Source of the DNA: an uncultured Pseudomonadota bacterium
GTDB taxonomy: Bacteria; Pseudomonadota; Alphaproteobacteria; RF32; CAG-239
NCBI GenBank assembly: GCA_902495305.1
Contig: CABUWG010000037.1
Span: 1-17,322 of the forward strand
Direction: 5' to 3'
DNA: 17,322 nt
Part shown: positions 1-8,084 of the stretch, one piece after another
How the letters are laid out: each line of letters opens with the position of its first letter
Position numbering within the stretch: the stretch's first letter is position 1
Made by a program: the position numbers and the translations under genes
Notes under the pieces: generated by a model
Seen by the model: the letters and a program-made list of their open reading frames with translations, nothing else
What the model was told of the DNA's origin: nothing
Database searches by the model: none

Positions 1-2
1 AG

Positions 3-449
3 GTTTATGTCGGGTCGACCGAATGCGGAAACAGCTGTTATGGATGTGAAAAGCATTATCATTCTTATTCCTGCCCGTCAGGATATCGATCTTCTAGCAG
101 TTCTTGTTCTTACGGATATGAGACAGCTTCCAAATCTTGTTCCTGCGGAGATACTTCCGGAACCTGCTATAAATGCAAGGCTAAACCTGCTGAGCCGGCT
201 CATGATCCTGATGATTGCAAACCAGGAACCGAGACCTCAAAAATTACAGCCTGCGCCGGATGGTGCGATACCCATTGGAACGGCAGCGAAACACAATATA
301 TTCGAAGCAGCAGAAAATATTATTGCACCACATACAGCGGTAACACTAAAGAAACCAAAGAAACATATTTTGACTGCAGCAGTACCGGATACAAAGACTA
401 CAATGCCTGCACTGCTGCTCGTACCGCTATGAGCAATCCATGCTGCTAA
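3..449 (+). CDS. Cysteine-rich repeat-type protein, 3' end only (5' end outside window)
   Basis: The first complete codon is at base 3 and the frame stays open to TAA at 447-449, giving 148 residues of a longer protein. The product is rich in Cys, Ser, Tyr and Gly, with motifs such as CGNSCYGC, SCSYGYETASKSCSCG, GTCYKCKAKPAEPAHDPDDC and a terminal NPCC. The paired cysteines and small polar residues suggest a disulfide-bonded extracellular or surface protein, but the signal peptide, if any, lies outside the window. This frame is preferred over another open frame here (7-432) because the inverted homologue at the right edge keeps the same Cys-rich translation. A strong terminator follows directly. 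No family is recognised and function is unknown. Confidence 0.7.
   Translation, partial: VYVGSTECGNSCYGCEKHYHSYSCPSGYRSSSSSCSYGYETASKSCSCGDTSGTCYKCKAKPAEPAHDPDDCKPGTETSKITACAGWCDTHWNGSETQYIRSSRKYYCTTYSGNTKETKETYFDCSSTGYKDYNACTAARTAMSNPCC
82..221 (+). repeat. Left arm of a 140-bp inverted repeat shared with the right edge
   Basis: These 140 bases match the reverse complement of 17183-17322 with five mismatches: four clustered in the codons after SCSCG and one near the end. The repeat is coding on both sides and encodes the constant core from YRSSSSSC to DPDDCK of two cysteine-rich proteins. Similarity stops beyond base 221, where the proteins' C-terminal tails differ. It continues to the last base of the window on the right, so its true length is unknown. 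Confidence 0.9.
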
Positions 450-460
450 AATAGCAAAAC

Positions 461-495
461 AAAAAAGTCCGGTTTTAAAGCCGGACTTTTTCTTT
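461..495. terminator. Bidirectional intrinsic terminator
   Basis: GTCCGG (467-472) pairs with CCGGAC (481-486). The pairing extends outward through an A-run and T-run (462-466 with 487-491) and inward through TTT/AAA. T-runs flank both ends, so it can stop the rightward cysteine-rich gene and the leftward genes ending at 567. The convergent gene arrangement fits this double use. Confidence 0.85.
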
Positions 496-566
496 GCCTA
501 TTCCTGTCAATAATAAACGGCACCAAGTTTTTAAGAACACCGGTATTTTCGACAAACACCGCATTT

Positions 567-842
567 TTACATCCCGCCGTCTTTCAGGCAATAATCCTCT
601 TTTTTCAAATCATACTTTTTATGAACTTCGCACTTTTCACAAATGCACCCGCGGTCTTCATGAATACAATGGCTGTGGTCAAACGCGCAATACATTCCCT
701 CAAAATGCTCAATATCATCAATCGGCTCCAGCATTTTAATCAAATTCTCGGGCATATTCTTCATTTTACACACCGTTGTATAAGACGGACAATGCAGACA
801 CAAACACTCCCGCAGATTTTCACGGGTTTTCTCAACACGCAT
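567..842 (-). CDS. DUF2769-like cysteine-rich small protein
   Basis: This 91-residue protein has ten cysteines in a layout recalling DUF2769: ECLCLHCPSYTTVC (Cys 13, 15, 18, 25), then C52 and C59, then GCICEKCEVHKKY (Cys 66, 68, 71) and C85 before a Lys-Asp-Gly-Gly end. Such spacing suggests metal binding (zinc or iron-sulfur), but the family has no established function. A good ribosome-binding site (GGGAGA, about 6 bases upstream) supports the ATG at 842. It lies 79 bases beyond the acylphosphatase gene on the same strand, so it may be the last gene of that transcript. A weak promoter-like pair (TTGGAA, 16 bases, TATTTT) sits in the gap. The family call rests on recalled pattern, not a search. 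Confidence 0.75.
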   Translation of the reverse strand: MRVEKTRENLRECLCLHCPSYTTVCKMKNMPENLIKMLEPIDDIEHFEGMYCAFDHSHCIHEDRGCICEKCEVHKKYDLKKEDYCLKDGGM

Positions 843-921
843 ATTTTTTCTCCCAATCAGTTTTCAGATACTCAAAAAATATGCATCAACATCATTTTTC
901 CAAGCTGAACTTATGACTACA

Positions 922-1215
922 TCAATAACTTCGCACAAACTTTCCGTCTTCAATCGGCGGCAGCCAGCTGCTGATTCTTCCGACAATAAAAGACACCCTG
1001 TCCACTCTGGCCAGCGCAGGCCCTTTATGACAGGCCAAAATCATCGCATCGATATTTTCTTCTTCGCCGCGCATCAAAATCTCCACCGACCCGTCCGCCG
1101 CATTTCTGACCCAGCCGGATATCCCGCTGATCTCTTCGGCTTTGTGCACAGCCCACCATCGAAAACCAATCCCCTGCACCCGACCTTCAATTTTGATATA
1201 AACTTCCTTATTCAT
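922..1215 (-). CDS. acyP: Acylphosphatase
   Basis: This 97-residue protein has the normal size and signature of acylphosphatase, a small cytosolic enzyme that hydrolyses the carboxyl-phosphate bond of acylphosphates. The first motif is GRVQGIGFR, with phosphate-binding Arg19. The second is GWVRNAADGSVE, with catalytic Asn38. The spacing between Arg and Asn is one residue longer than in typical family members. The ATG at 1215 is chosen because AGGA lies about 8 bases upstream. A TTG start at 1239 would add eight residues reaching into the terminator stem and is unlikely. It sits just after that terminator, downstream of the ATP12-like gene. Confidence 0.9.
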   Translation of the reverse strand: MNKEVYIKIEGRVQGIGFRWWAVHKAEEISGISGWVRNAADGSVEILMRGEEENIDAMILACHKGPALARVDRVSFIVGRISSWLPPIEDGKFVRSY

Positions 1216-1227
1216 CAGTAAAGTCCT

Positions 1228-1251
1228 AAAAGGAGCCAAACGGCTCCTTTT
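1228..1251 (-). terminator. Hairpin between ATP12-like and acylphosphatase genes
   Basis: A perfect 10-bp stem (AAAAGGAGCC at 1228-1237 with GGCTCCTTTT at 1242-1251, four-base loop) begins two bases past the ATP12-like stop codon. The run of T is only four bases and lies within the stem. It may therefore attenuate or protect the 3' end rather than fully terminate, leaving some read-through into the acylphosphatase gene. Confidence 0.65.
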
Positions 1252-1252
1252 G

Positions 1253-1744
1253 TTATTTTAAGAAATCCTCAATTTCATAAAGCTCTTTCTTGAGCTCGGC
1301 ACGGCGCTTCTCGGCTTCTTTTTCCACACCCCAGCTTTCCGCCTGCCAAAGTTCATCCAAAAAAGCCGCATTAAAGGCCTCATCCGCCGAAAGGCGCTTT
1401 TTCACCAGCGCAATTGCCAGCAATACCGACTTCATGTTCAGAGCAGCCACATAAAAAGCAGCCAGCTCCTTGTCAGAAAAACTGTTCAGATAATCCTTCA
1501 GCTTTTCTCCCGAAGCCTTGTTCTCCGGAACATCTAACCCCTGGGTTTTCACAAACTCGACATTAATCTCATTGTTAGCCCATTGCAGTATCGGTCCCCA
1601 GATTTTTTCCTGCCGTTCAATCAGGTCTTTTTCATGCCCCCAGAACAACAGCAAATCCGTTTGCGAAAATACCACCAGCCGGTCAATCACCTCTTTGCGG
1701 CTTTTGCCGATCTCGGCCGCAGCCTTGTTCAAATAGTCACTCAT
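1253..1744 (-). CDS. ATP12-family F1-ATPase assembly chaperone, C-terminal domain only
   Basis: ATP12 proteins bind the F1 alpha subunit and guide assembly of ATP synthase F1. The 163 residues match the helical C-terminal half of the family: an early FSQTDLLLFW (family: a TDLL segment), RQEKIWGPILQWAN, a leucine-rich middle, LSADEAFNAAFLDELWQAESWG, and an EAEKRRAELKKEL tail. The family is usually about 230-260 residues with an N-terminal beta-rich domain, which is absent. The AsmA-family gene ends only 13 bases upstream, so there is no room for that domain. The ATG at 1744 has GGAG about 10 bases upstream, overlapping the upstream stop. The gene looks intact and is probably a naturally short form. 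Confidence 0.75.
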   Translation of the reverse strand: MSDYLNKAAAEIGKSRKEVIDRLVVFSQTDLLLFWGHEKDLIERQEKIWGPILQWANNEINVEFVKTQGLDVPENKASGEKLKDYLNSFSDKELAAFYVAALNMKSVLLAIALVKKRLSADEAFNAAFLDELWQAESWGVEKEAEKRRAELKKELYEIEDFLK

Positions 1745-1757
1745 CGTTCACCGGCTC

Positions 1758-3890
1758 CTATTTCTTTTTGCCGCTCAAAATGCCCAAGATATCTTTGGCT
1801 GCGCCTTTAATATCTTTAACGCTGTCATCAATGGCTTTTTGTGTGCCCTGATACAAATCCTGCGTTGCCTGAGAAGCCTTGGATGGTGCCGGAAAACGGC
1901 TTTGATACGGCGTACCGGCCAAAGCTGTATAACAAGGCGAACTGTCGGCATCCATAACCAGCTTAGACCCCAGATAAGCCGTACCGCCGGTTGCGGCAAC
2001 ACCAATCAAAGCCTGCACGGCCTGCGCGTCATCCAGAGCAATTTTCGGATCACTCAAAGTGCCTTTAACCTTAATGAAAGAAGACAAAGCCTGAACCAGA
2101 TTGGTATCAACCACTTTTCCCGAGAACGGACGGATACCAAAATCAATCTTGTCATTCACCAGATTAATGCTGCCGTCGCTGACCAGATTCAACTGCTTGG
2201 CATTCAACGCAATACCTTTCGGAAAGACTGCTTTTCCGCCGCCGATATCAGCCCGTACCACTGCACAGGTCATGTCAATGTTCCGAACCTTGTCAGAAGA
2301 CAAGTTCAGCGTGTTCAACAGCTGCGTAATAAAGTTTCCGGCCAGAAAGTCAAGTTTTCCGGTCTGAATAACGCTCTCTCCGGCAATTGCAATGACTTTG
2401 CCGTTCAGATTGTTAACCAGCTGGCGATAAGTCTTGCCCGAACCGGACAGGTTAATATCCAAGTCCAGATTCCCGCCCGAAACAATACCAAAACTCTTGG
2501 CATTTTTAACAACAAAATCCTGATGCAAATTCTGCAGTTTCATATTTTTGCTGGTCAGTTTGACGGCAATATTATCGTTAGACGCATTTGCACTCAGAGA
2601 AGCATCAATTTCCCCGCCGCCGAAATTCAGCGTCAAAGGCTGCACGTTCAACAAACCGTTCTGCAATTTTGCCGTCAGAGAAACATTGTCGGCCTGCATC
2701 GCCTGATCAATAATCAATTGGGCGACATTCAGCTTAACATCGGCATTCACGCTTTTCAACACGGCAAACGGAACAGCTTCGTCAGGCACCAAATCGCTGG
2801 CCTGCGCCGAAGCAATCAGCTCCGGCATCTGCCATGCCATGTTGCTGTTCTTGGAAAAATTCATCAAATTGATTTTATCGCTTTTCAAATCAGCCCAAAT
2901 CATCGGCACTTTATTGGCGATATCGGCCTTAATCCGTCCGGTAATAACATTGTTCACCACATTCAGGCTGGAAATGTCCGCCATCACTTCCTTCAAATTG
3001 CCCGAAACCTTTGCAATCAGCGTTGTTTCCGGCGCACCGAAGTTCCCTGCCGGATTGTAAAGATTGACATTCATGCCGAAACCAAGATTTTTCAACACAT
3101 TCTGCAATGCACCGTCAACTTTCAGATCAACGCCATAAGCCTGTACCGCGGCCTTAACCGGAAAATCGCCCTCGCCTTTCAACAAGGAATTAACAGAACC
3201 GGAACTCACTTCGCCGGCAATTTTCTGCTGATTATAGACAACGTCAAAAGTCATATTGATATTGCTGTCCATGCTTTCGGCATTCAGCGTAATCTTATTG
3301 ACTGTCACATCCATATTCTGCTTGTTTTTCTGGTTGTTATACTTAACGACGGCATTTTCAATCACCACGTCTTTAGCGGCAAATCCGGCCAGCGCCGCGG
3401 CACCGGAATTCACCTTTTTGGTTTCTTTGTCAGCAGAAACCGGCTGAGTTTCAGCTACCGTTGCAGACTCTGCCGACGGTTTGTCCTTTGCCGGCAGCTC
3501 CAAAACCCAGTTTTGTTTTCCGTCCGCAGCTTCCGTCAGAAAAATTTCCGTATTCAGCAGAGCAACTTTATCAATAACAATTTGTTTTTTCAAAAGCGGC
3601 AAAACCGAAAGCTTAACCTCCAGCTCGCCGACTTTCACCATTTTCGGCTCCGCTGCCCAGGGAGCGTTAGCCATGGTAACGTCATTAAGAACCAACGTCG
3701 GAGATAAAGAAATCCCCAGCGACGCATTTCCGATTGTCACTTCCCGACCGGTTTCTTTCTTGGCAAGTTCGGTAACATAAGGCTTATATTTATTCAAATC
3801 AAAGGTTTTGATAAAAATAAAACCGCCGACCAATACAATAATTATCAGTGCGAGCACAATGCCCAGCAGTACTTTAAAAAACTTGACCAT
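1758..3890 (-). CDS. AsmA-family inner-membrane-anchored protein
   Basis: This 710-residue protein has one N-terminal transmembrane helix (about residues 5-28) and a large periplasmic region. The segment after the helix (FDLNKYKPYVTELAKKETGR, then an LSLSP-like stretch and LNDVTMAN) is typical of AsmA. The long middle is built of beta-strand repeats. The C-terminal part (about 480-640: LNGKVIAIAGESVI, FLAGNFITQLLNTLN, VKGTLSDPKIALDD) matches the AsmA C-terminal domain. AsmA-like proteins belong to the bridge-like lipid transfer group and affect outer-membrane assembly and lipid balance. The start at 3890 is fixed by AAGGAG, which lies inside the last codons of the upstream pseudouridine synthase gene four bases away, suggesting translational coupling. 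Confidence 0.88.
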   Translation of the reverse strand: MVKFFKVLLGIVLALIIIVLVGGFIFIKTFDLNKYKPYVTELAKKETGREVTIGNASLGISLSPTLVLNDVTMANAPWAAEPKMVKVGELEVKLSVLPLLKKQIVIDKVALLNTEIFLTEAADGKQNWVLELPAKDKPSAESATVAETQPVSADKETKKVNSGAAALAGFAAKDVVIENAVVKYNNQKNKQNMDVTVNKITLNAESMDSNINMTFDVVYNQQKIAGEVSSGSVNSLLKGEGDFPVKAAVQAYGVDLKVDGALQNVLKNLGFGMNVNLYNPAGNFGAPETTLIAKVSGNLKEVMADISSLNVVNNVITGRIKADIANKVPMIWADLKSDKINLMNFSKNSNMAWQMPELIASAQASDLVPDEAVPFAVLKSVNADVKLNVAQLIIDQAMQADNVSLTAKLQNGLLNVQPLTLNFGGGEIDASLSANASNDNIAVKLTSKNMKLQNLHQDFVVKNAKSFGIVSGGNLDLDINLSGSGKTYRQLVNNLNGKVIAIAGESVIQTGKLDFLAGNFITQLLNTLNLSSDKVRNIDMTCAVVRADIGGGKAVFPKGIALNAKQLNLVSDGSINLVNDKIDFGIRPFSGKVVDTNLVQALSSFIKVKGTLSDPKIALDDAQAVQALIGVAATGGTAYLGSKLVMDADSSPCYTALAGTPYQSRFPAPSKASQATQDLYQGTQKAIDDSVKDIKGAAKDILGILSGKKK

Positions 3891-3894
3891 TATG

Positions 3895-4824
3895 TTACTC
3901 CTTGAAATTTATACCCAAATTGTTAAGACTTTCGCGAAAATGCTCCGGCAGCGGTGCCGAAACCACCATTTTTTTATTATATAGGCACGATAAATCAATT
4001 TTGTATGCATGTAAATGAAGTTTATCGCCGACACTGGACAACCGCACCCTTTCCGAGCCAAAATACTTGTCATCACCGGCAATCGGCGTTCCCAAATATT
4101 CCAAATGCGCCCTGATCTGGTGCGTCCTGCCGGTCAGCGGCCTTGCCTCAATCAATGCAAACTTGTCACCGACGGTATCCAAAACGTCATATTCCGTTAC
4201 GGCCGGCTTGCCACCTTCCGCAACCATCACCTTTTCGCCAATCTTCTCCAACGGCGCTCTTATCTCGCCGCTCATTTGCAACGGGCACCCCCGCACCAGC
4301 GCCAGATACGTTTTTTGCAAGTCATGCCCGCGAAAAGCCCGCGTCAGCAAATCGGCATATTTGCGGTTGCGTGCCAAAACCAAAATTCCGCTGGTATTCT
4401 TGTCAATCCGGTGCACCAGCTTGGGCTTTTCCTCCTGCTCAAATTTCAGGGCGTCCAACAGCCCGTCAATATGAAAGCCTGTGTTTGTCCCGCCTTGCAC
4501 CGCAATCCCCGACGGTTTGTTCAAAACCAGAATATTGTTGTCCTTATAAATAACCATACTCAAAACAAAATCGGCGTCTTTCTTGCTGATTCGGTTTTGT
4601 CTGGGCGCCTCGGCTTCATCCAGATGCAGCGGCGGAACGCGAATCTCCGCACCGGCAGCAAGCTTCAGCGAGGTTTCGGCCTTTTTGCCGTCTACTTTAA
4701 TCTGTTTTGTCCGCAAAAGCTTTTGCAAATGCCCGAGACTGAGCTTGGGATAATATTTCATAAACCAGCGGTTCAGCCGCATGCCGTCATCGGCTTCTTT
4801 AACCTTTATCAATTCGACTGCCAT
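3895..4824 (-). CDS. rluC: 23S rRNA pseudouridine synthase, RluC/RluD family
   Basis: This enzyme of 309 residues converts specific uridines in 23S rRNA to pseudouridine. An N-terminal S4 RNA-binding domain (about residues 13-70) has the pattern RLNRWFMKYYPKLSLGHLQKLLRTKQIKVDGKKAE, here cited as two adjoining stretches, which resembles RluC more than RluD. The catalytic domain carries VLNKPSG (100-106) and HRIDKNTSGILVLAR with the catalytic Asp141. RPLTGRTHQIRAHLEYLGTP lies near residue 230. It sits 9 bases after rarA and 4 bases before the AsmA-family gene on the same strand. RluC and RluD are hard to separate by eye, so the symbol is tentative and the family is secure. Confidence 0.9.
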   Translation of the reverse strand: MAVELIKVKEADDGMRLNRWFMKYYPKLSLGHLQKLLRTKQIKVDGKKAETSLKLAAGAEIRVPPLHLDEAEAPRQNRISKKDADFVLSMVIYKDNNILVLNKPSGIAVQGGTNTGFHIDGLLDALKFEQEEKPKLVHRIDKNTSGILVLARNRKYADLLTRAFRGHDLQKTYLALVRGCPLQMSGEIRAPLEKIGEKVMVAEGGKPAVTEYDVLDTVGDKFALIEARPLTGRTHQIRAHLEYLGTPIAGDDKYFGSERVRLSSVGDKLHLHAYKIDLSCLYNKKMVVSAPLPEHFRESLNNLGINFKE

Positions 4825-4833
4825 AATCCTGCC

Positions 4834-6168
4834 TTAATCTTCCTTATGATTTTCCTGTTTTTTCTTCTGTTTTTCGCGCCGCAGATTGTCAAAATAATCT
4901 ACCCGCTTCTTAATCTCGCGTTCAAAACCGCGCTCCACCGGATGATACAGCTTAACTCGCTTAACCCCTTCCGGAAAATAATTAGCGCCGGAAAAACCGT
5001 CTTCCGTATCGGGATCATACTCATATCCGTCACTGTAACCAAGCTGCTTCATCAGTTTTGTCGGCGCATTCAAAATATTTTTCGGCGGCATCAAAGAACC
5101 GGTTTTGCGCGCCAGATCTTTGGCCGCATACATCGCCTTGTACACGCCGACCGATTTCGGCGCCGTTGCCAGATAAGCCGTCAGCTGAAAAACCGCCAGA
5201 TCCCCTTCCGGCGACCCCAGACGGTCATAAGTCTCCCAGCAGGCAATCGCCTGCGTTACCGCATTCGGATCAGCCAGAGAAACATCTTCCACCGCAAAAC
5301 GGGTCAGCCGCCGCAAAATATATTTCGGATCCTCGCCGCCCTCAATCATCCGCGCCACCCAATACAGCGCCGCGTCCACGTCCGTTCCGCGCAATGACTT
5401 GTGAACGGCGGAAATCAGATTATAATGCCCGTCCCGCCCCTTGTCATAAATTGGCGCCCGCGACCGGATAATCTTGACAATGCTGTCTTTGTCAAAAATC
5501 TCCCCCGGCTGGGCATAAGCCCAAACGCTTTCCGCCAAATTCAAAATATAGCGCCCGTCACCGTCGGCAGTTTCTTTCATAAAACTGCGCGCCTCTTCGT
5601 CTACCGGCAGTTTTTTGCCCAACTCACGCTCCGCGCGCTGCAAAAGCTCTTCAAAATTATCTTCGTTCAGCCGGTTCAGCACAAACACCTGACACCGGGA
5701 CAAAAGTGCGGCATTCAACTCAAAAGACGGATTCTCGGTCGTAGCGCCGACCAGAATAATTGTCCCGTCTTCCACATAAGGCAAAAAACCGTCCTGCTGC
5801 GATTTGTTAAACCTGTGAATTTCATCCACAAACAAAAGCGTGCCTTTTCCCTGATTCGCCCGCCGTTCCTGCGCATAAGTAAACACCCGCTTCAAATCGG
5901 CCACGCCGGAAAAAACGGCGGAAATCTGTTCAAAATAAAGATTGGTATGCTCGGCAATCAAACGGGCAATTGTCGTTTTGCCGCAGCCCGGAGGCCCCCA
6001 GAGAATAAAAGACGTAATCTTGCCCGACTTGATCATCCGCCCGAGCGGTGCATTATCGCCGACAATATGATCCTGCCCCACGACTTCCGTCAAAGCCTGC
6101 GGGCGCAGGCGGTCAGCCAGCGGACGCTTGATTTGTGCCGAAAAAAGCGTATCTTCCATTTCTCTCAT
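4834..6168 (-). CDS. rarA: Replication-associated recombination ATPase RarA (MgsA)
   Basis: RarA is a clamp-loader-related AAA+ ATPase that acts at stalled replication forks. In this 444-residue protein the Walker A motif GPPGCGKTT is at 58-66, Walker B LLFVDEIHRF at 111-120 and sensor 1 GATTEN at 141-146. The family motif HKSLRGTDVDAALYWVARM comes later, and the C-terminal YHPVERGFEREIKKR segment matches the usual RarA end. Length is normal. ATG at 6168 and a second ATG three codons later both lack a convincing ribosome site. A possible -10 (TATGAT on this strand, 6195-6200) without a clear -35 lies in the 63-base gap upstream. It heads the tightly packed rarA, rluC-like, AsmA-family, ATP12-like gene string. 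Confidence 0.95.
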   Translation of the reverse strand: MREMEDTLFSAQIKRPLADRLRPQALTEVVGQDHIVGDNAPLGRMIKSGKITSFILWGPPGCGKTTIARLIAEHTNLYFEQISAVFSGVADLKRVFTYAQERRANQGKGTLLFVDEIHRFNKSQQDGFLPYVEDGTIILVGATTENPSFELNAALLSRCQVFVLNRLNEDNFEELLQRAERELGKKLPVDEEARSFMKETADGDGRYILNLAESVWAYAQPGEIFDKDSIVKIIRSRAPIYDKGRDGHYNLISAVHKSLRGTDVDAALYWVARMIEGGEDPKYILRRLTRFAVEDVSLADPNAVTQAIACWETYDRLGSPEGDLAVFQLTAYLATAPKSVGVYKAMYAAKDLARKTGSLMPPKNILNAPTKLMKQLGYSDGYEYDPDTEDGFSGANYFPEGVKRVKLYHPVERGFEREIKKRVDYFDNLRREKQKKKQENHKED

Positions 6169-6231
6169 CGATTCTTAAAATTAAAACTGCGCTTATCATA
6201 AACGAATATTTAGAAATTAACAGCACAATTT

Positions 6232-7470
6232 TCACCGTCCGAGGTCTTTTTTTGCATAATACTTTGCCTCGGCCGGCGGCAGCGGATTATGTTTTAGAAA
6301 AAGTGCCGCCAACCGCCTTTTCTCGGCATTAAACTGTAAATTTTTCCCTTGCTTGGCAATAAAACGATAAGCTTCTTCCGGATGTCGGAGCGTTTTAAGA
6401 ATTAAAAAAAAGTCCGGCCAAAACCTTCTGGGAAACTGCTTTTTCAGAACCTCTGTTTCCCGGCTTTCCCGCCGCCATCTGGCATTGTCTTCTCCTTTGC
6501 CGGCGGAATAATCCCAAAACTCTCTTTTGCCATACATTGTAGCATTAACAGCTTTGGCCGTATAAGCATTAACCTTCAAAAAATCAACTTTGCCTTCGGT
6601 ATCTAAAAACTTCTTGCGCCCTTCGGCCCCGAGCTTGTCCAAATGCCGGCACACGGCCGTAACCGCCGGATAACAATTATACCATGCCTTTTTCCCTCTT
6701 CCTGCACCGCCCGACAACCTGAAACAGGCTTTTTCCAGACTCCGGCGTTTAAAAAATTGAAATTCGCTTTCATCTCCGGCTTTCAGCATCGTTACCGTCA
6801 TTGAAAAAGTTTCGGCATGAGCTTCCTTAAAATAACACAAATAACCGGCTGCTTCATCATATTTTTTTCTCAGCTCACCATCCGTCCCGAATTTCATCCC
6901 GCTGTTCTGAAACTGCCAGACCATCTGAAAATCTTTATTGGCATATTCGCATAAGTTCTTTTGCAAAGCATGGCCGCATTCATGATAAAACATCCACAAT
7001 TCTTCTTCCGGCACTATTTCGTTTGTACCGACAAATACAACCGAAACGTTGTTTGTATGATTATCAGGATAAAATGCCCTGCACAAACCGCCAAAGGCAT
7101 CTTTGCCCAGCCGGTGCATCTCACGCCCGTAATTTATTTTTCCGTCTTCTTCCCAACGAACATTAAGTTTACTCAGTATTTCTTCCGTTTCGGCCCCAAA
7201 GACCTTCTCCGCCGCAGCCAGCAGTTTTTCATCCTGAAAAGCCCGGACTTTCCGTCCGGAATTTGCAATGTCAACATATTCCCGCATTTCCAGCAAAAAA
7301 GTCCTGTGCCCGTTTTGATTCATCAGCTTTTCCAGCCGTTCGGCATCATCACCGATAAATTCGCGGACTTTGGGCAGATACTGCGGTTCATAAGCCAGCG
7401 GCCGCATTCCGCTTTTGATATAGTTTTCAATGTCTTTCAAAATATCCGCATCAGAATAACCTGTTATCAT
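6232..7470 (-). CDS. Putative HExxH zinc metallopeptidase (intact paralogue)
   Basis: This 412-residue cytoplasmic-looking protein carries FYHECGHALQ (HECGH at 163-167), the classical zinc-binding and catalytic motif. About 50 residues later comes KEAHAETFS (215-223), whose glutamates could provide the third zinc ligand, as in gluzincin-type peptidases. No signal peptide or membrane segment is visible. The rest is rich in Lys, Arg and aromatic residues, and the C-terminal half is probably helical. No named family is recognised. Its start overlaps the stop of the upstream paralogue (TGATG at 7472-7468), implying translational coupling. The paralogue shares the N-terminal pattern, both zinc motifs and a C-terminal YN-x-Y/KLDRR-type region, so the pair arose by duplication. 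Confidence 0.75.
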   Translation of the reverse strand: MITGYSDADILKDIENYIKSGMRPLAYEPQYLPKVREFIGDDAERLEKLMNQNGHRTFLLEMREYVDIANSGRKVRAFQDEKLLAAAEKVFGAETEEILSKLNVRWEEDGKINYGREMHRLGKDAFGGLCRAFYPDNHTNNVSVVFVGTNEIVPEEELWMFYHECGHALQKNLCEYANKDFQMVWQFQNSGMKFGTDGELRKKYDEAAGYLCYFKEAHAETFSMTVTMLKAGDESEFQFFKRRSLEKACFRLSGGAGRGKKAWYNCYPAVTAVCRHLDKLGAEGRKKFLDTEGKVDFLKVNAYTAKAVNATMYGKREFWDYSAGKGEDNARWRRESRETEVLKKQFPRRFWPDFFLILKTLRHPEEAYRFIAKQGKNLQFNAEKRRLAALFLKHNPLPPAEAKYYAKKDLGR

Positions 7471-8060
7471 CAGTCACGTCCTCCGCGCAAACTTCCCCTG
7501 TGCAGGCTTCTGACTTTCTGCTTGACCTTTTTCCACAAATTTTCCGGCTTCAAAGCCTGTTCCGTCCTCTTAAGCATTTCATAATACCGCCCCCGCCGGT
7601 TATGCCGGAAATACAACTGCCGGAAAGCCCTGATATCTTCGTCGCAAAACAAATACTCCTCTTGAAAGACCGCAGCTTTCTCTTGTTCTGAACGGGCTTT
7701 TTGCAAACCGATATAAATATTTTCCAGCTCCGACGTCCGGTCAAACTTGCGGTTTGCCCGCGCTTCCATACAATCTTTATACCATCTTGCCTGCTCCGGC
7801 TTAAACCTGTATAAACCCTTGTTTTGCTCCCGAAAGACAAAATAGTTCTCAAACTCCAGCCGCAAATAAGCATATTTGTCAACCATCCTCTGAGCCAGCC
7901 GGGCCGTCTTGATCATGTCAATTCCGCCGCCCGCCCTTTCCAACATGCGCCGGTCAAGCTTTCTTAAGGCCGGTACAAGCTGCTTGACCACGGCATAAGA
8001 ATTATACAAAACATCATATCCGCCGCCGAACTCGGCACTGTTCATTGCCTTCTTCATCAC
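7470..8060 (-). CDS. C-terminal half of broken metallopeptidase paralogue
   Basis: This 196-residue open frame is in phase with the open frame ending at 8085, separated by one TAA and eight codons. It aligns with the C-terminal half of the neighbouring 412-residue protein: GGYDVLYNSYAVVKQLVPAL matches the GKKAWYNCYPAVTAV region, then KLDRR and an REF/LEF-type segment follow in the same order. Its ATG at 8060 has no convincing ribosome site. It is therefore more likely the disconnected end of one gene than an independent gene. It ends in TGATG, overlapping the intact paralogue. Confidence 0.55.
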   Translation of the reverse strand: MMKKAMNSAEFGGGYDVLYNSYAVVKQLVPALRKLDRRMLERAGGGIDMIKTARLAQRMVDKYAYLRLEFENYFVFREQNKGLYRFKPEQARWYKDCMEARANRKFDRTSELENIYIGLQKARSEQEKAAVFQEEYLFCDEDIRAFRQLYFRHNRRGRYYEMLKRTEQALKPENLWKKVKQKVRSLHRGSLRGGRD

Positions 8061-8084
8061 AAATTCTTCTGCCTGACGCCGCTC

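Noticed and set aside
7..432. An open frame of 141 codons starting with ATG at base 7
   Set aside because: It is the out-of-phase shadow of the cysteine-rich frame starting at base 3. The right-edge homologue preserves the Cys-rich translation, and that frame runs to a stop followed by a terminator.
1839..3707. A 622-codon open frame on the plus strand
   Set aside because: It lies wholly antisense to the AsmA-family gene, whose domains and ribosome site are clear. The translation has no recognisable domain and is an artefact of codon bias.
4015..5397. A 460-codon open frame on the plus strand
   Set aside because: It runs antisense across both the rluC-like gene and rarA, and its translation is low-complexity and basic with no family signature.
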